From Schumannella soli (GTDB lineage: Bacteria; Actinomycetota; Actinomycetes; Actinomycetales; Microbacteriaceae): a stretch of 36,527 nt of DNA. The translations under genes were made by a program, and so were the position numbers. Below are positions 8,757 through 16,212 of the stretch, piece after piece. Numbering within the stretch: the first letter of the stretch is position 1; every line of letters begins with the position of its first letter. The notes under the pieces are model-generated. The model had not been told where the DNA came from and did no database searches. It saw only the letters and a list, made by a program, of their open reading frames with translations. The stretch is from contig NZ_VHQG01000002.1 in assembly GCF_006517435.1 (NCBI RefSeq), forward strand, positions 25,602 through 62,128, read 5' to 3'.

Positions 8757-10439
8757 TCACCCGGCCGACCGAGGCGTGGCGGATTCGTCGCCTCGGCGCC
8801 GCGTCGCGTGCCCCGTGATCGGGCCGAGCTCGGCGGGCGCGAACCAGCCGTGCATCCGGCCCTCGATCCGCACGGTGTCGTCGTCGACGGTCACCGCGAC
8901 CGTCAGGGTCTGCGCCGTCTCGATCAGCTGGATGCGCAGCCGCCACACCGCGCCGTCGCCCCTCGCGCCGTCCGCCCTCGCGCCATCCGCCGTCGCGTCG
9001 TCCTCCGCGGCCTCGTCCCACCCGGCGCTGACCCCGACCGGGGTCGGCGAGCCCGTGATCACCGACGTCGTGCCCTCGACCCAGCGGCCGTGGCCGGCGC
9101 CGAGGCGCTCGACGCCGTGGGCCGTCTCGAGCTCGAGCGTCCACTCGGCTCGGTCGTCGTCGGCATCCGCAGCGGCGTCGACTACCCGGTCGGCGGGGAC
9201 GGCGATGTCGATCCGCAGGCCGATCAGATGCGCGCCGTCGTCGATCGCGAACCGCCGGCCGAGGAGATCGTGCGCCCGCGACGAGGTCGATGTGCCGGGC
9301 TGCGGCGGGAGTCGCAGCCCGCTCAGGCGCGCGGGCTCGTCGGATCCGGCGTCGGGTGCGGTCTCCGTCTCGGGCAGTGCGGCTGCAGCCGGCGCCGCGT
9401 CGGCATCCGGCAGCGCGCCGATGCCCGGCAGCAGGTCCGTCCAGATCGCGTCGAGCACCGCATCCATCGGATCGAGTCCCGCGGTCGTGACGACGACCGT
9501 CTCGAGCTCGGGCAGCACGACGATGAACTGCCCGAAGGCGCCGTCGGCACGGTAGGCGCCGTGCCGCGAGCGCCAGAACTGGAAGCCGTAGCCGAGCTCC
9601 CAGTCGCCGGGCCCGGGCGCGCCGCCGGCGAAGGGGGCGACGTCGGTCGTGGCGATCTGCGGGGAGGTCGCGAGGTCGAGCCAGTCGGCGGGCACGAGCT
9701 GGCGCCCACCCCAGGCCCCACGCTGCAGCAGCAGCTGTCCGAGCAGCGCGAGCTCCTCGGTGCGCAGGTGCAGTCCGCTGCCGCCGAGGTCGACGCCGTC
9801 GGCACTCGAATCCCAGTCGCGCGTCGTGATGCCGAGCGGGCCGAACAGGCGGTCGGCGACGAAGTCGAGCAGCCGACCGCCGGTCAGCCGCTGCAGGATC
9901 GCCGCGACCAGGAAGGTCGTGCCGGTCGAATAGACGAAGCGCTCGCCCGGCTCGTGGTCGAGAGGCTCGTTCAGCACGAAGCACACGGCCTCGGCCGTCT
10001 GTCGCGAGCGCACCCCGTCGAAGTCGGGCTCGGAGCATCCGCGGCTCATCGTCAGCAGATGCCGCACCGTGAGCCGCTGCAGCCGCTCGCTCGGCTGGGC
10101 CGGCGCGTCCTCGGGCAGCAGGTCGATGACCCGGTCGTCGAGGCCGAGCAGCCCCTCGTCGATCGCGACGCCGACGGCGAGCGCGGTGACGCTCTTGCTG
10201 ACCGAGTTGAGGGTGTGCGGCAGCTCGGCACGGTACGGGGCCCACCAGCCCTCGCCGACGACCTGCCCGCGGCGCACGACCATCAGGCTGTGCACGCCGC
10301 CGATGCGGGTGAGGGATGCGGTGAGCCGCTCGATCGCGGCCGGATCGACGCCGAGCGCGGCCGGGTGAGCCCGCGGGAGGCGACCCGCCGTCGGGTCGGT
10401 GCTCGTGCTGGGTGCTGCCGCCGCGCCGGCGCCGCTCAT
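8757..10439 (-). CDS. Serine hydrolase, beta-lactamase / class C fold
   Basis: This 560-aa protein belongs to the beta-lactamase-related serine hydrolases (penicillin-binding-like esterases and peptidases). The nucleophile motif SVSK is at residues 79-82, and the second catalytic Tyr is in VYST at residues 169-172, where class C enzymes have YSN. The hydrolase domain occupies roughly residues 25-345. A C-terminal region of about 200 residues, with no motif I can name, follows after an Ala/Pro/Glu-rich linker. No signal peptide is seen, so it appears cytosolic. Its ATG overlaps the stop of the upstream histidine phosphatase (ATGA), so it is translationally coupled as the last gene of a three-gene operon. 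The substrate is unknown. Confidence 0.85.
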   Translation of the reverse strand: MSGAGAAAAPSTSTDPTAGRLPRAHPAALGVDPAAIERLTASLTRIGGVHSLMVVRRGQVVGEGWWAPYRAELPHTLNSVSKSVTALAVGVAIDEGLLGLDDRVIDLLPEDAPAQPSERLQRLTVRHLLTMSRGCSEPDFDGVRSRQTAEAVCFVLNEPLDHEPGERFVYSTGTTFLVAAILQRLTGGRLLDFVADRLFGPLGITTRDWDSSADGVDLGGSGLHLRTEELALLGQLLLQRGAWGGRQLVPADWLDLATSPQIATTDVAPFAGGAPGPGDWELGYGFQFWRSRHGAYRADGAFGQFIVVLPELETVVVTTAGLDPMDAVLDAIWTDLLPGIGALPDADAAPAAAALPETETAPDAGSDEPARLSGLRLPPQPGTSTSSRAHDLLGRRFAIDDGAHLIGLRIDIAVPADRVVDAAADADDDRAEWTLELETAHGVERLGAGHGRWVEGTTSVITGSPTPVGVSAGWDEAAEDDATADGARADGARGDGAVWRLRIQLIETAQTLTVAVTVDDDTVRIEGRMHGWFAPAELGPITGHATRRRGDESATPRSAG

Positions 10440-11074
10440 GCTGCCGCCCCGCCCTCCGGGCCTGCCGCGGCGTCGCGCGGAGCGAGCTTGATCCCGTTGA
10501 CGGTGCGTACCCGCCAGCCGACCGGCGCGGAGTCGCTCACGTCATCGCCCGCCGCATCCGCGCTCTCCAGCAGCGACACCGTCGCGTTCTCGATCGTGTC
10601 GACCTTGTAGCCGACCAGGTCGCTGAGCGTGTAGCGGATGATCGTGCCGTGGCAGACGACCACGACATCCTCGCCCGGGTGGTCGGCCGCGATCTGCGCG
10701 AGCGCGCGGTGGCCGCGCACCACGACGGAGTCGAGGGTCTCGACGCTCGGCTCGCTCTTGCCGGGCCAGAGCCGCTCGACCTCGGCCTCGCTGCGACCTT
10801 CGAGCACGCTGTAGTCGCGCTCGATCAGATCGGGATAGGCGCCGGCGAGCGGGATGCCGAGCCCCTCGGCCACGATCTCCGCGGTGACTCGGGCGCGGGC
10901 GAGCGGCGAGCTGACGACGACGGTCCACGGGATGCCCGCATCCTTCAGCACCGGGATCGCGTCGTGCGCCTGCTGACGCCCGGTCGCGTTGAGCGGGGTG
11001 TCGCTCGAGCCCTGCAGCAGACCCTGCAGGTTCCAGTCGGTCTGGCCGTGGCGGATGAGAGCGAGCGTGGTCAC
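10436..11074 (-). CDS. Histidine phosphatase family protein (phosphoglycerate-mutase-like), second copy
   Basis: This 212-aa protein has the phosphoacceptor motif RHGQTDWN at residues 8-15 and the second active-site His in VVCHGTIIR, so it should dephosphorylate a small metabolite through a phosphohistidine intermediate. The frame is open much further upstream, but homology starts at VTTLALIRHG. The GTG at 11074 overlaps the preceding gene's TGA (GTGA) and has GGAGG about 11 nt upstream. It is a clear paralogue of the gene before it: both share QGSSD-PLN-TGRQQA and HGTIIR. The family also includes cobalamin and mycobacterial sugar-phosphate phosphatases; the substrate here is unknown. Confidence 0.9.
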   Translation of the reverse strand: MTTLALIRHGQTDWNLQGLLQGSSDTPLNATGRQQAHDAIPVLKDAGIPWTVVVSSPLARARVTAEIVAEGLGIPLAGAYPDLIERDYSVLEGRSEAEVERLWPGKSEPSVETLDSVVVRGHRALAQIAADHPGEDVVVVCHGTIIRYTLSDLVGYKVDTIENATVSLLESADAAGDDVSDSAPVGWRVRTVNGIKLAPRDAAAGPEGGAAA

Positions 11075-11691
11075 GCCGGCTCGACCTCCGCGACGACCTC
11101 GGCAGCCGGATCGCCGAACTCCGCCTCGAGCGCCTCGCCGCCGAAGGTGTGCACCGTCCAGCCCTCCGTGCCCTGGCTGACGCGCGACGCGGTCGCGTTG
11201 CCGAGGAAGCCGAGCTCGCGCCCGGTCAGGCTCATGAGCGCCGAGCGGATGATCGTGCCGTGCGCGACGACGATCACGTCGCGCCCGTCGAAGTCCTTCG
11301 CGACCTGCTCCAGGGCGCCGAGCGCGCGCAGCCGCGCCTGCTCGTCGTTCTCGAAGCCCTCGGGGTCGCGGTTCGGCCAGCGGCGCATGGCCTCTTCGAC
11401 CGGAACGCCCTCGGCGTCGCCGAAGTGCTGCTCGAACCACTGCGGGTAGACGCGGATGAACGGCACCCCGAGCTTCTCGGCGATGAGCTCGCCGGTCTCG
11501 CGCGCGCGGATCGCGCTCGAGCTGACGACGGCCGACCAGGCGTGCTCGCCCGCGTCGCGCTCGGCGGCCAGCAGCTCGCCGGCGTCGCGCGCCTGCTGCC
11601 GTCCGGTGTCGTTGAGGGGGATGTCGCTCGAGCCCTGCATCAGGTGGGCGGCGTTCCAGTCGGTCTCTCCGTGGCGGACGAGTGCGATCAC
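11071..11691 (-). CDS. Histidine phosphatase family protein (phosphoglycerate-mutase-like), first copy
   Basis: This 206-aa protein begins MIALVRHGETDWN, with the catalytic RHGE at residues 6-9 and the second His in VVAHGTIIRSAL. The GTG at 11691 was chosen over an upstream ATG (11742) because a near-consensus AAGGAG (11701-11706) sits 9 nt upstream and homology starts at residue 2. It is the first gene of an operon in which all three genes overlap by 4 nt. It is paralogous to the following gene, so a local duplication is likely. Substrate unknown; the short length and conserved core fit general phosphomonoesterases rather than glycolytic phosphoglycerate mutase. Confidence 0.9.
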   Translation of the reverse strand: MIALVRHGETDWNAAHLMQGSSDIPLNDTGRQQARDAGELLAAERDAGEHAWSAVVSSSAIRARETGELIAEKLGVPFIRVYPQWFEQHFGDAEGVPVEEAMRRWPNRDPEGFENDEQARLRALGALEQVAKDFDGRDVIVVAHGTIIRSALMSLTGRELGFLGNATASRVSQGTEGWTVHTFGGEALEAEFGDPAAEVVAEVEPA

Positions 11692-11717
11692 GCGGGGTAG
11701 CTCCTTAGGTCGACCCC

Positions 11718-11723
11718 ATTCTC
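11718..11723 (-). promoter_or_regulatory. Candidate -10 of the histidine phosphatase operon
   Basis: GAGAAT on the minus strand lies about 26 nt before the GTG at 11691. It would give a short leader carrying AAGGAG. The -35 is not convincing. Confidence 0.3.
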
Positions 11724-11769
11724 TCGGATGCGTGGTGAACACCGCCTCCGAGCGGAGAGGACACCCGGA

Positions 11770-12399
11770 TCAGCCGCGGCGGCCGAGCGCGAGACGGGCG
11801 GCGACGATCCGGCTCAGCGCCCGGAACTGCAGCACCCCGGCCGCGAGCAGCGTGAGGCCGAATACCGCGAAGGCGAGCCCCGACTGCAGGTCGCGCACGA
11901 TCACGGCGGAACTCGCCGCACCGGCCAGACCGAGCACGAGACACATCGCGGCCCCGACGCCGCGCCAGAACACGAAGGGCTCGAAGGCGAAGAGCCGCGC
12001 CGCGTCGGGGTCGTCGGCGCCGAGCCCGCGCAGCGAGCCGTGCCGGCGCATCCACCACTCCAGCGCCCGGATCATGCGCGCGTTCGTCGCGCCGAGCAGC
12101 GCCATGAGTCCGGCCACCAGCAGCTGGCCGACCAGCATGCCGACGATCGGACCGACGCCGGTCACGCCGCTCGCCGCCGACCCGACGCCGATCAGCAGCA
12201 TGCCGACGCCGAGCACGAGCGCGGCCGCGCCCCAGAGCACCCGCCGTAGTCCCAGGCCTCGGTGCAGTGCGCGGATCGCCGCGAGCGCGTCCTCAGGCTG
12301 TCCCGTCTGCCGCTCGGCCGCATCCACGACCTCCTCGACCCGGCGCGGCAGCGGCGCCGTGCCGACCCGTCGCGCGGCGCGGGCCTCGTCGGATGTCAT
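11770..12399 (-). CDS. Small integral membrane protein of unknown function
   Basis: I do not recognise this 209-aa protein. An N-terminal soluble segment of about 50 residues is rich in Arg and Glu. Two hydrophobic helices follow (VLWGAAALVLGVGMLLIGVG; VGMLVGQLLVAGLMALLGA), then a basic loop (NARMIRALEWWMRRHGS), and two more helices near the C-terminus. The ATG at 12399 has TAGCGT exactly 6 nt upstream on the minus strand and no Shine-Dalgarno, so it looks leaderless. It is divergent from ftsY across an 81-nt gap that holds both promoters. Confidence 0.7.
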   Translation of the reverse strand: MTSDEARAARRVGTAPLPRRVEEVVDAAERQTGQPEDALAAIRALHRGLGLRRVLWGAAALVLGVGMLLIGVGSAASGVTGVGPIVGMLVGQLLVAGLMALLGATNARMIRALEWWMRRHGSLRGLGADDPDAARLFAFEPFVFWRGVGAAMCLVLGLAGAASSAVIVRDLQSGLAFAVFGLTLLAAGVLQFRALSRIVAARLALGRRG

Positions 12400-12405
12400 G
12401 CGCTC

Positions 12406-12411
12406 ACGCTA
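12406..12411 (-). promoter_or_regulatory. -10-like box, leaderless start of the membrane protein
   Basis: TAGCGT on the minus strand is followed by GAGCGC and then the ATG at 12399. The spacing places the transcription start at or next to the A of the start codon. Confidence 0.6.
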
Positions 12412-12468
12412 CGGGGCGCGTCCGCCCGCGTCACGGCGAGCACGGCGGGCCCGACCGGCCCCGCGGCC

Positions 12469-12474
12469 TAGGCT
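12469..12474 (+). promoter_or_regulatory. -10-like box, leaderless start of ftsY
   Basis: TAGGCT is followed by GGACGC and then the ftsY ATG at 12481. No Shine-Dalgarno is present. Confidence 0.6.
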
Positions 12475-12480
12475 GGACGC

Positions 12481-13347
12481 ATGGCTTCCTGGTCTCTCGG
12501 CGGCGCCCTGCGCGGCATGTTCGCCAAGCGCACGATCGACGACTCCACCTGGGAGGAGCTCGAGGATGCGCTGATCGGCGCCGACTTCGGGCCCGACCTG
12601 ACCGAGCAGATCGTCGACGAGCTGCGCGCCAAGGTCGACCGCTACCGCACGACCGACCCGAAGGACCTGCAGCGGATGCTGCGCGAGACCATCGAAGAGC
12701 GTCTCGCCCGCCTCGACCCGACGCTCAAGCTCAGCGAGCGCCCCGCGGTCGTGCTCGTCGTCGGCGTCAACGGCGTCGGCAAGACCACCACGATCGGCAA
12801 GTTCGCCCGCTTCCTCGTCAACAACGGCCGCACGGTCGTCGTCGGCGCCGCCGACACCTTCCGCGCCGCCGCCGTCGAGCAGCTCGCGACCTGGGCGGAA
12901 CGCGCCGGCGCGACCGTCGTGCGTCCGCAGCAGGCGGGGCAGGATCCGGCGTCGGTCGCCTTCCAGACCGTCGAGCTCGCGAAGAACCAGGGCATCGAGA
13001 TGGTGCTCGTCGACACCGCCGGGCGTCTGCAGACGAAGAGCGGGCTCATGGACGAGCTGAGCAAGGTGCGCCGCGTGATCGAGAAGCAGGCGCCGATCAG
13101 CGAGGTGCTGCTCGTGCTCGACGCGACCACCGGGCAGAACGGACTCGCCCAGGCCGAGGCGTTCATCCAGCACGCCGGCGTCACCGGGCTCGTGCTCACC
13201 AAGCTCGACGGCTCGGCGAAGGGCGGATTCGTGCTCGCCGTGCAGGAGAAGACGGGCATCCCGATCAAGCTCGTCGGTCAGGGCGAGGGCATCGGCGACC
13301 TCACCGGCTTCACGCCGCACGTCTTTGCCCAGCAGCTCGTCGGCTGA
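12481..13347 (+). CDS. ftsY: Signal recognition particle receptor FtsY
   Basis: FtsY is the membrane-associated SRP receptor GTPase that docks Ffh-ribosome-nascent chain complexes onto SecYEG. This 288-aa copy consists essentially of the NG domain alone: N domain at residues 1-85, P-loop GVNGVGKT at 95-102, DTFRAAA at 125-131, DTAGR at 178-182, TKLDG at 240-244, and the C-terminal GQGEGIGDLTGF. The long acidic A domain of E. coli FtsY is missing; only a short basic/hydrophobic N-terminus (MASWSLGGALRGMF) remains, which may mediate membrane contact. The start is fixed by the -10 box 6 nt upstream. Its partner ffh is 5.7 kb downstream. Confidence 0.96.
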   Translation: MASWSLGGALRGMFAKRTIDDSTWEELEDALIGADFGPDLTEQIVDELRAKVDRYRTTDPKDLQRMLRETIEERLARLDPTLKLSERPAVVLVVGVNGVGKTTTIGKFARFLVNNGRTVVVGAADTFRAAAVEQLATWAERAGATVVRPQQAGQDPASVAFQTVELAKNQGIEMVLVDTAGRLQTKSGLMDELSKVRRVIEKQAPISEVLLVLDATTGQNGLAQAEAFIQHAGVTGLVLTKLDGSAKGGFVLAVQEKTGIPIKLVGQGEGIGDLTGFTPHVFAQQLVG

Positions 13348-13352
13348 CGTCC

Positions 13353-13381
13353 GCCTCCGAGACCGCGATCGTGTCGGAGGC
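13353..13381 (+). terminator. Stem-loop after ftsY
   Basis: GCCTCCGA pairs perfectly with TCGGAGGC around a 13-nt loop. It starts 6 nt after the ftsY stop and ends 7 nt before the -10-like box of the next gene. No U-tract follows. Confidence 0.5.
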
Positions 13382-13387
13382 CCGGCC

Positions 13388-13393
13388 TAGCCT
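13388..13393 (+). promoter_or_regulatory. -10-like box, leaderless start of the VOC gene
   Basis: TAGCCT is followed by GCGGGC and then the ATG at 13400, again exactly 6 nt. The -35 region would lie within the ftsY stem-loop. Confidence 0.55.
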
Positions 13394-13399
13394 GCGGGC

Positions 13400-14260
13400 A
13401 TGGCCGAGGGAACCGCGACGACCCCGCACACCTACCCGCAGGGCGTGCCCTGCTGGATCGACACCGCCCAGCCGGATCCGCCCGCCGCGAGCCGCTTCTA
13501 CGGCGAGCTGCTCGGCTGGAGCTTCCACGAGGCGATGCCGCCGGGCGCGCCCGGCAGCTACCTGATCGCGCAGCGGAACGGCAGGGATGCGGCGGCGATC
13601 GCGCCGCTGGCCGATGCCGCGACCGGCGGCGCCTCCGCCGAATGGGTGACCTACATCGCGGTCGGCGACGCCGATGCGATGGCCGCCCGCGCCGAGGAGC
13701 TGGGCGGAACGCTGCTCGAACCGCCGCAGGACGCCGGCCCCGTCGGGCGCTACGCGACCGTGCGCGACCCGGCCGGCGCCGTCTTCCGGCTCTGGCAGGC
13801 CCGCCAGCGGATCGGGTCGCAGATCAACAACGCTCCCGGCAGCTGGAACTTCAGCGACCTGCACGTCGCCGACGTCGCCGCCGCGCTCGGCTTCTACCGC
13901 GAGCTCTTCGGCTGGATCGTCACCGACATGGGCCCGGATGCCGGAGCCATGATCGGCGTCGCGGGCTACGGCGATCATCTCGAGGCGACGGTCGACCCCG
14001 ACATCCGCGTGCGTCAGGCCGGTGCGCCTCCCGGCTTCGCGGACGTGATCGGCGGCGCGACGACCGTGGCCGACGGCGAGAGCCCGAGCTGGCACGTGAC
14101 CTTCTCGGTCGCCGACCGGGATGCGAGCGCAGCGGACGCCGAGCGACTCGGCGGCGTCGTGCTCGCTCGAGCCGAGGGCGTCTGGGCGTCGACCGCGCGC
14201 ATCCGCGACCCGTGGGGCGCCGAGTTCACGCTGAGCCAGTTCACCGGGCCGGCGGACTGA
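13400..14260 (+). CDS. Two-domain VOC (glyoxalase/bleomycin resistance-like) protein
   Basis: This 286-aa protein contains two vicinal-oxygen-chelate domains. The first (about residues 13-130) begins CWIDTAQPDPPAASRFYGELLGWSF. The second (about 148-280) begins NFSDLHVADVAAALGFYRELFGW. Each ends in the typical RDPxG-x-x-F/L strand (VRDPAGAVFRLWQ; IRDPWGAEFTLSQF). The metal-binding His/Glu set is not clearly complete, and such tandem proteins act as antibiotic- or metabolite-binding proteins or enzymes, so I assign no reaction. The start is set by the 6-nt -10 spacing. The 3' end overlaps the convergent XRE regulator gene by 20 nt. Confidence 0.85.
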   Translation: MAEGTATTPHTYPQGVPCWIDTAQPDPPAASRFYGELLGWSFHEAMPPGAPGSYLIAQRNGRDAAAIAPLADAATGGASAEWVTYIAVGDADAMAARAEELGGTLLEPPQDAGPVGRYATVRDPAGAVFRLWQARQRIGSQINNAPGSWNFSDLHVADVAAALGFYRELFGWIVTDMGPDAGAMIGVAGYGDHLEATVDPDIRVRQAGAPPGFADVIGGATTVADGESPSWHVTFSVADRDASAADAERLGGVVLARAEGVWASTARIRDPWGAEFTLSQFTGPAD

Positions 14261-15128
14261 CCTCGGCGCTCTCGTCGTCGGCGCGCTCGGTCGCATCCCA
14301 GCTGGCCAGCAGCTGCAGCGCCTCCCGGCTCGGCTGGTCGAGCGGGTGATAGGCGAACAGGTGCAGCGACGGATCCGCGGGCACCGTGAGCGCCTCGTAG
14401 CCGAGCTCCAGCCGGCCGACGACCGGATGGTGCAGCCGTTTCCGACCCGTGCGGTGGTGCTTCACGTCGTGCGCGGCCCAGCGTCGCGAGAACTCGGAGC
14501 TCTGGGTCACCAGCTGGCCGATCAGCGTCGACAGTCGTCGATCGTCGGGGTGCGCCCCCGCGTACCCGCGCAGAACGGCCACGATGTCGTCGGAGCTGCG
14601 CTCCCAGTCGACGAAGAAGTCGCGCGCGAGCGGGTCGAGGAAGGTGAAGAGCGCGTTGTTGCCCTGCGCGATCTCGCTGCCGAACAGCGGGCTGTAGAGC
14701 GCTCGGGCGAGCGGATTCGCGGCGAGCACCTCGAAGCGGTGGTTGCGCACCCACGCGGGGATCCCGGTCATCGACTCGAGCATCGCCATCAACCCGGGGC
14801 TGATCGTCCCCGCCGAGGCGCGGGGTGCGGCGACGCGTCGCGTCGGCCCGGCCGTGGCGCGCGCGAGGTCGAACAGGTGCTGCCGCTCGGCGTCTTCGAG
14901 CTGCAGCGCGTCGGCGAGGGCGTGCAGCACCGCGTCCGAGACGCCGGAGAGGTTGCCGCGCTCGATGCGCACGTACCAGTCGACCGAGATCGCGGCGAGC
15001 ACGGCGACCTCCTCACGCCGCAGGCCCGGCACGCGACGGTTGCCGCCTGCGCTGAGCCCGGCGCTCTCGGGCGTGACGCGCGCGCGTCGCGACCGCAGGA
15101 ACTCGGAGATCTCAGCGCGCAGGTCCAT
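14241..15128 (-). CDS. XRE-family transcriptional regulator with MmyB-like ligand-binding domain
   Basis: This 295-aa DNA-binding protein has an N-terminal helix-turn-helix (about residues 8-62, including LRREEVAVLAAISVDWYVRIERG) and a C-terminal MmyB-like domain (about 95-275, with NHRFEVLAANPLARALYSPLF). The family typically represses or activates a divergent oxidoreductase gene in response to a small hydrophobic ligand. The ATG at 15128 was chosen although the frame is open further upstream, because the HTH family starts there and TACCGT on the minus strand ends exactly 6 nt upstream. It is divergent from the aldo/keto reductase gene, its likely target. Confidence 0.9.
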   Translation of the reverse strand: MDLRAEISEFLRSRRARVTPESAGLSAGGNRRVPGLRREEVAVLAAISVDWYVRIERGNLSGVSDAVLHALADALQLEDAERQHLFDLARATAGPTRRVAAPRASAGTISPGLMAMLESMTGIPAWVRNHRFEVLAANPLARALYSPLFGSEIAQGNNALFTFLDPLARDFFVDWERSSDDIVAVLRGYAGAHPDDRRLSTLIGQLVTQSSEFSRRWAAHDVKHHRTGRKRLHHPVVGRLELGYEALTVPADPSLHLFAYHPLDQPSREALQLLASWDATERADDESAEVSPPAR

Positions 15129-15134
15129 GCCGTC

Positions 15135-15140
15135 ACGGTA
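15135..15140 (-). promoter_or_regulatory. -10-like box, leaderless start of the XRE regulator
   Basis: TACCGT on the minus strand is followed by GACGGC and the ATG at 15128. Confidence 0.5.
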
Positions 15141-15161
15141 GTCCGGGCCGTGGGCGCGAAG

Positions 15162-15189
15162 GGGGTGCTGACGATACCCCGAACACCCC
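15162..15189. promoter_or_regulatory. Inverted repeats in the XRE/AKR divergent promoter region, candidate operator
   Basis: GGGGTG (15162-15167) has inverted copies at 15184-15189 (CACCCC) and, as GGGGT/ACCCC, at 15176-15180. The half-sites lie in the 126-nt divergent gap, upstream of the regulator's -10-like box. Binding by the adjacent XRE protein is inferred from location. Confidence 0.4.
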
Positions 15190-15254
15190 GCCCTCCCGTG
15201 CGTCGGCGCGAGAGGGTGCACTGGACGCCGACGACCACGCGACAGGAGAACCCG

Positions 15255-16157
15255 ATGACGAGCACCGCGATCAGCGACCTCACCCTCAACAACGGCGTCA
15301 CGCTGCCCCCGATCGGGCTCGGCGTGTTCCAGAGCCCGCCGGCCGAGACCAGCGCCGCCGTCACGACGGCGCTCGAGCTCGGCTACCGCCACGTCGACAC
15401 CGCCGCCGCCTACGCGAACGAGCGCGAGGTCGGCGTCGGCATCCGCGACTCCGGCATCGCCCGCGACGAGGTCGTGATCGAGACGAAGGTGTGGCCCAGC
15501 GACTACGGCCGCGACGAGACCCGGCACGCCTTCGACAAGGCGGCGGCGAAGCTCGGCGTCGACCGCATCGACGTGCTGATCCTGCACCAGCCCGCTCCGG
15601 CCGGCTTCGACCGCACCGTCGCCGCCTACCTCGCCCTGCAGCAGCTGCTCGCCGACGGCGCCGTGCGGGCGATCGGGGTGAGCAACTTCATGCCGCACCA
15701 CCTCGATCGGCTGCTGGCCGAAGTGGATGTCGTGCCGCAGCTCAACCAGATCGAGCTGCACCCCTACTTCACCCAGCCGGAGGTGCAGGCGGCGGATGCG
15801 GGCCACGGCATCCTCACCCAGGCCTGGTCGCCGATCGGCGGCATCACCTTCTACCCGGGCCCCTGGGGCGACGACCGCCGCAGCGTGCTCGCCGACCCGA
15901 CCATCGCGCAGATCGCGGCCGCGCACGGCAAGAGCCCGGCTCAGGTCATGCTGCGCTGGGGGATGCAGCAGGGGCGCTCGGTGATCCCGAAGTCGACCAG
16001 CCCGGCCCGCATCGCCGAGAACCTCGCCGTGTTCGACTTCGCGCTCGCCGCGGACGAGCTCGCGACGATCGACGCGCTCGACACCGGCCGCCGCAGCGGT
16101 CCGGACCCCGACGGCGCCCGCACCGACCTGTTCGACCGGGTCATCCCCGAGGCCTGA
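15255..16157 (+). CDS. Aldo/keto reductase (2,5-diketo-D-gluconate reductase-like)
   Basis: This 300-aa cytosolic NADPH-dependent enzyme reduces aldehydes or ketones to alcohols. The catalytic tetrad of the AKR superfamily is complete: Asp48 and Tyr53 (HVDTAAAYANE), Lys78 (ETKVW) and His111 (LILHQP). The cofactor-binding signature IGVSNF and the C-terminal VIPKSTSPARIAENL are present. Length and motifs fit the AKR5-like prokaryotic group; the natural substrate is unknown. The ATG at 15255 has AGGAG 6 nt upstream, unlike most single genes here. The divergent XRE regulator is the likely controller. Confidence 0.93.
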   Translation: MTSTAISDLTLNNGVTLPPIGLGVFQSPPAETSAAVTTALELGYRHVDTAAAYANEREVGVGIRDSGIARDEVVIETKVWPSDYGRDETRHAFDKAAAKLGVDRIDVLILHQPAPAGFDRTVAAYLALQQLLADGAVRAIGVSNFMPHHLDRLLAEVDVVPQLNQIELHPYFTQPEVQAADAGHGILTQAWSPIGGITFYPGPWGDDRRSVLADPTIAQIAAAHGKSPAQVMLRWGMQQGRSVIPKSTSPARIAENLAVFDFALAADELATIDALDTGRRSGPDPDGARTDLFDRVIPEA

Positions 16158-16169
16158 TCCTCGAACGAC

Positions 16170-16197
16170 GCGGGAGCGTGCTCAGGCGCGCTCCCGC
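16170..16197. terminator. Bidirectional stem-loop between AKR and carboxypeptidase genes
   Basis: GCGGGAGCG pairs perfectly with CGCTCCCGC around a 10-nt loop, midway between two convergent stop codons (16157 and 16213). No U-tract. Confidence 0.6.
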
Positions 16198-16212
16198 GCC
16201 CGTGCGTGCGCC

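Noticed and set aside
6527-12399. A new defence or biosynthetic cluster between smc and ftsY
   Set aside because: The genes are on both strands with separate promoters and unrelated families; only the three-gene phosphatase/hydrolase operon is coherent.
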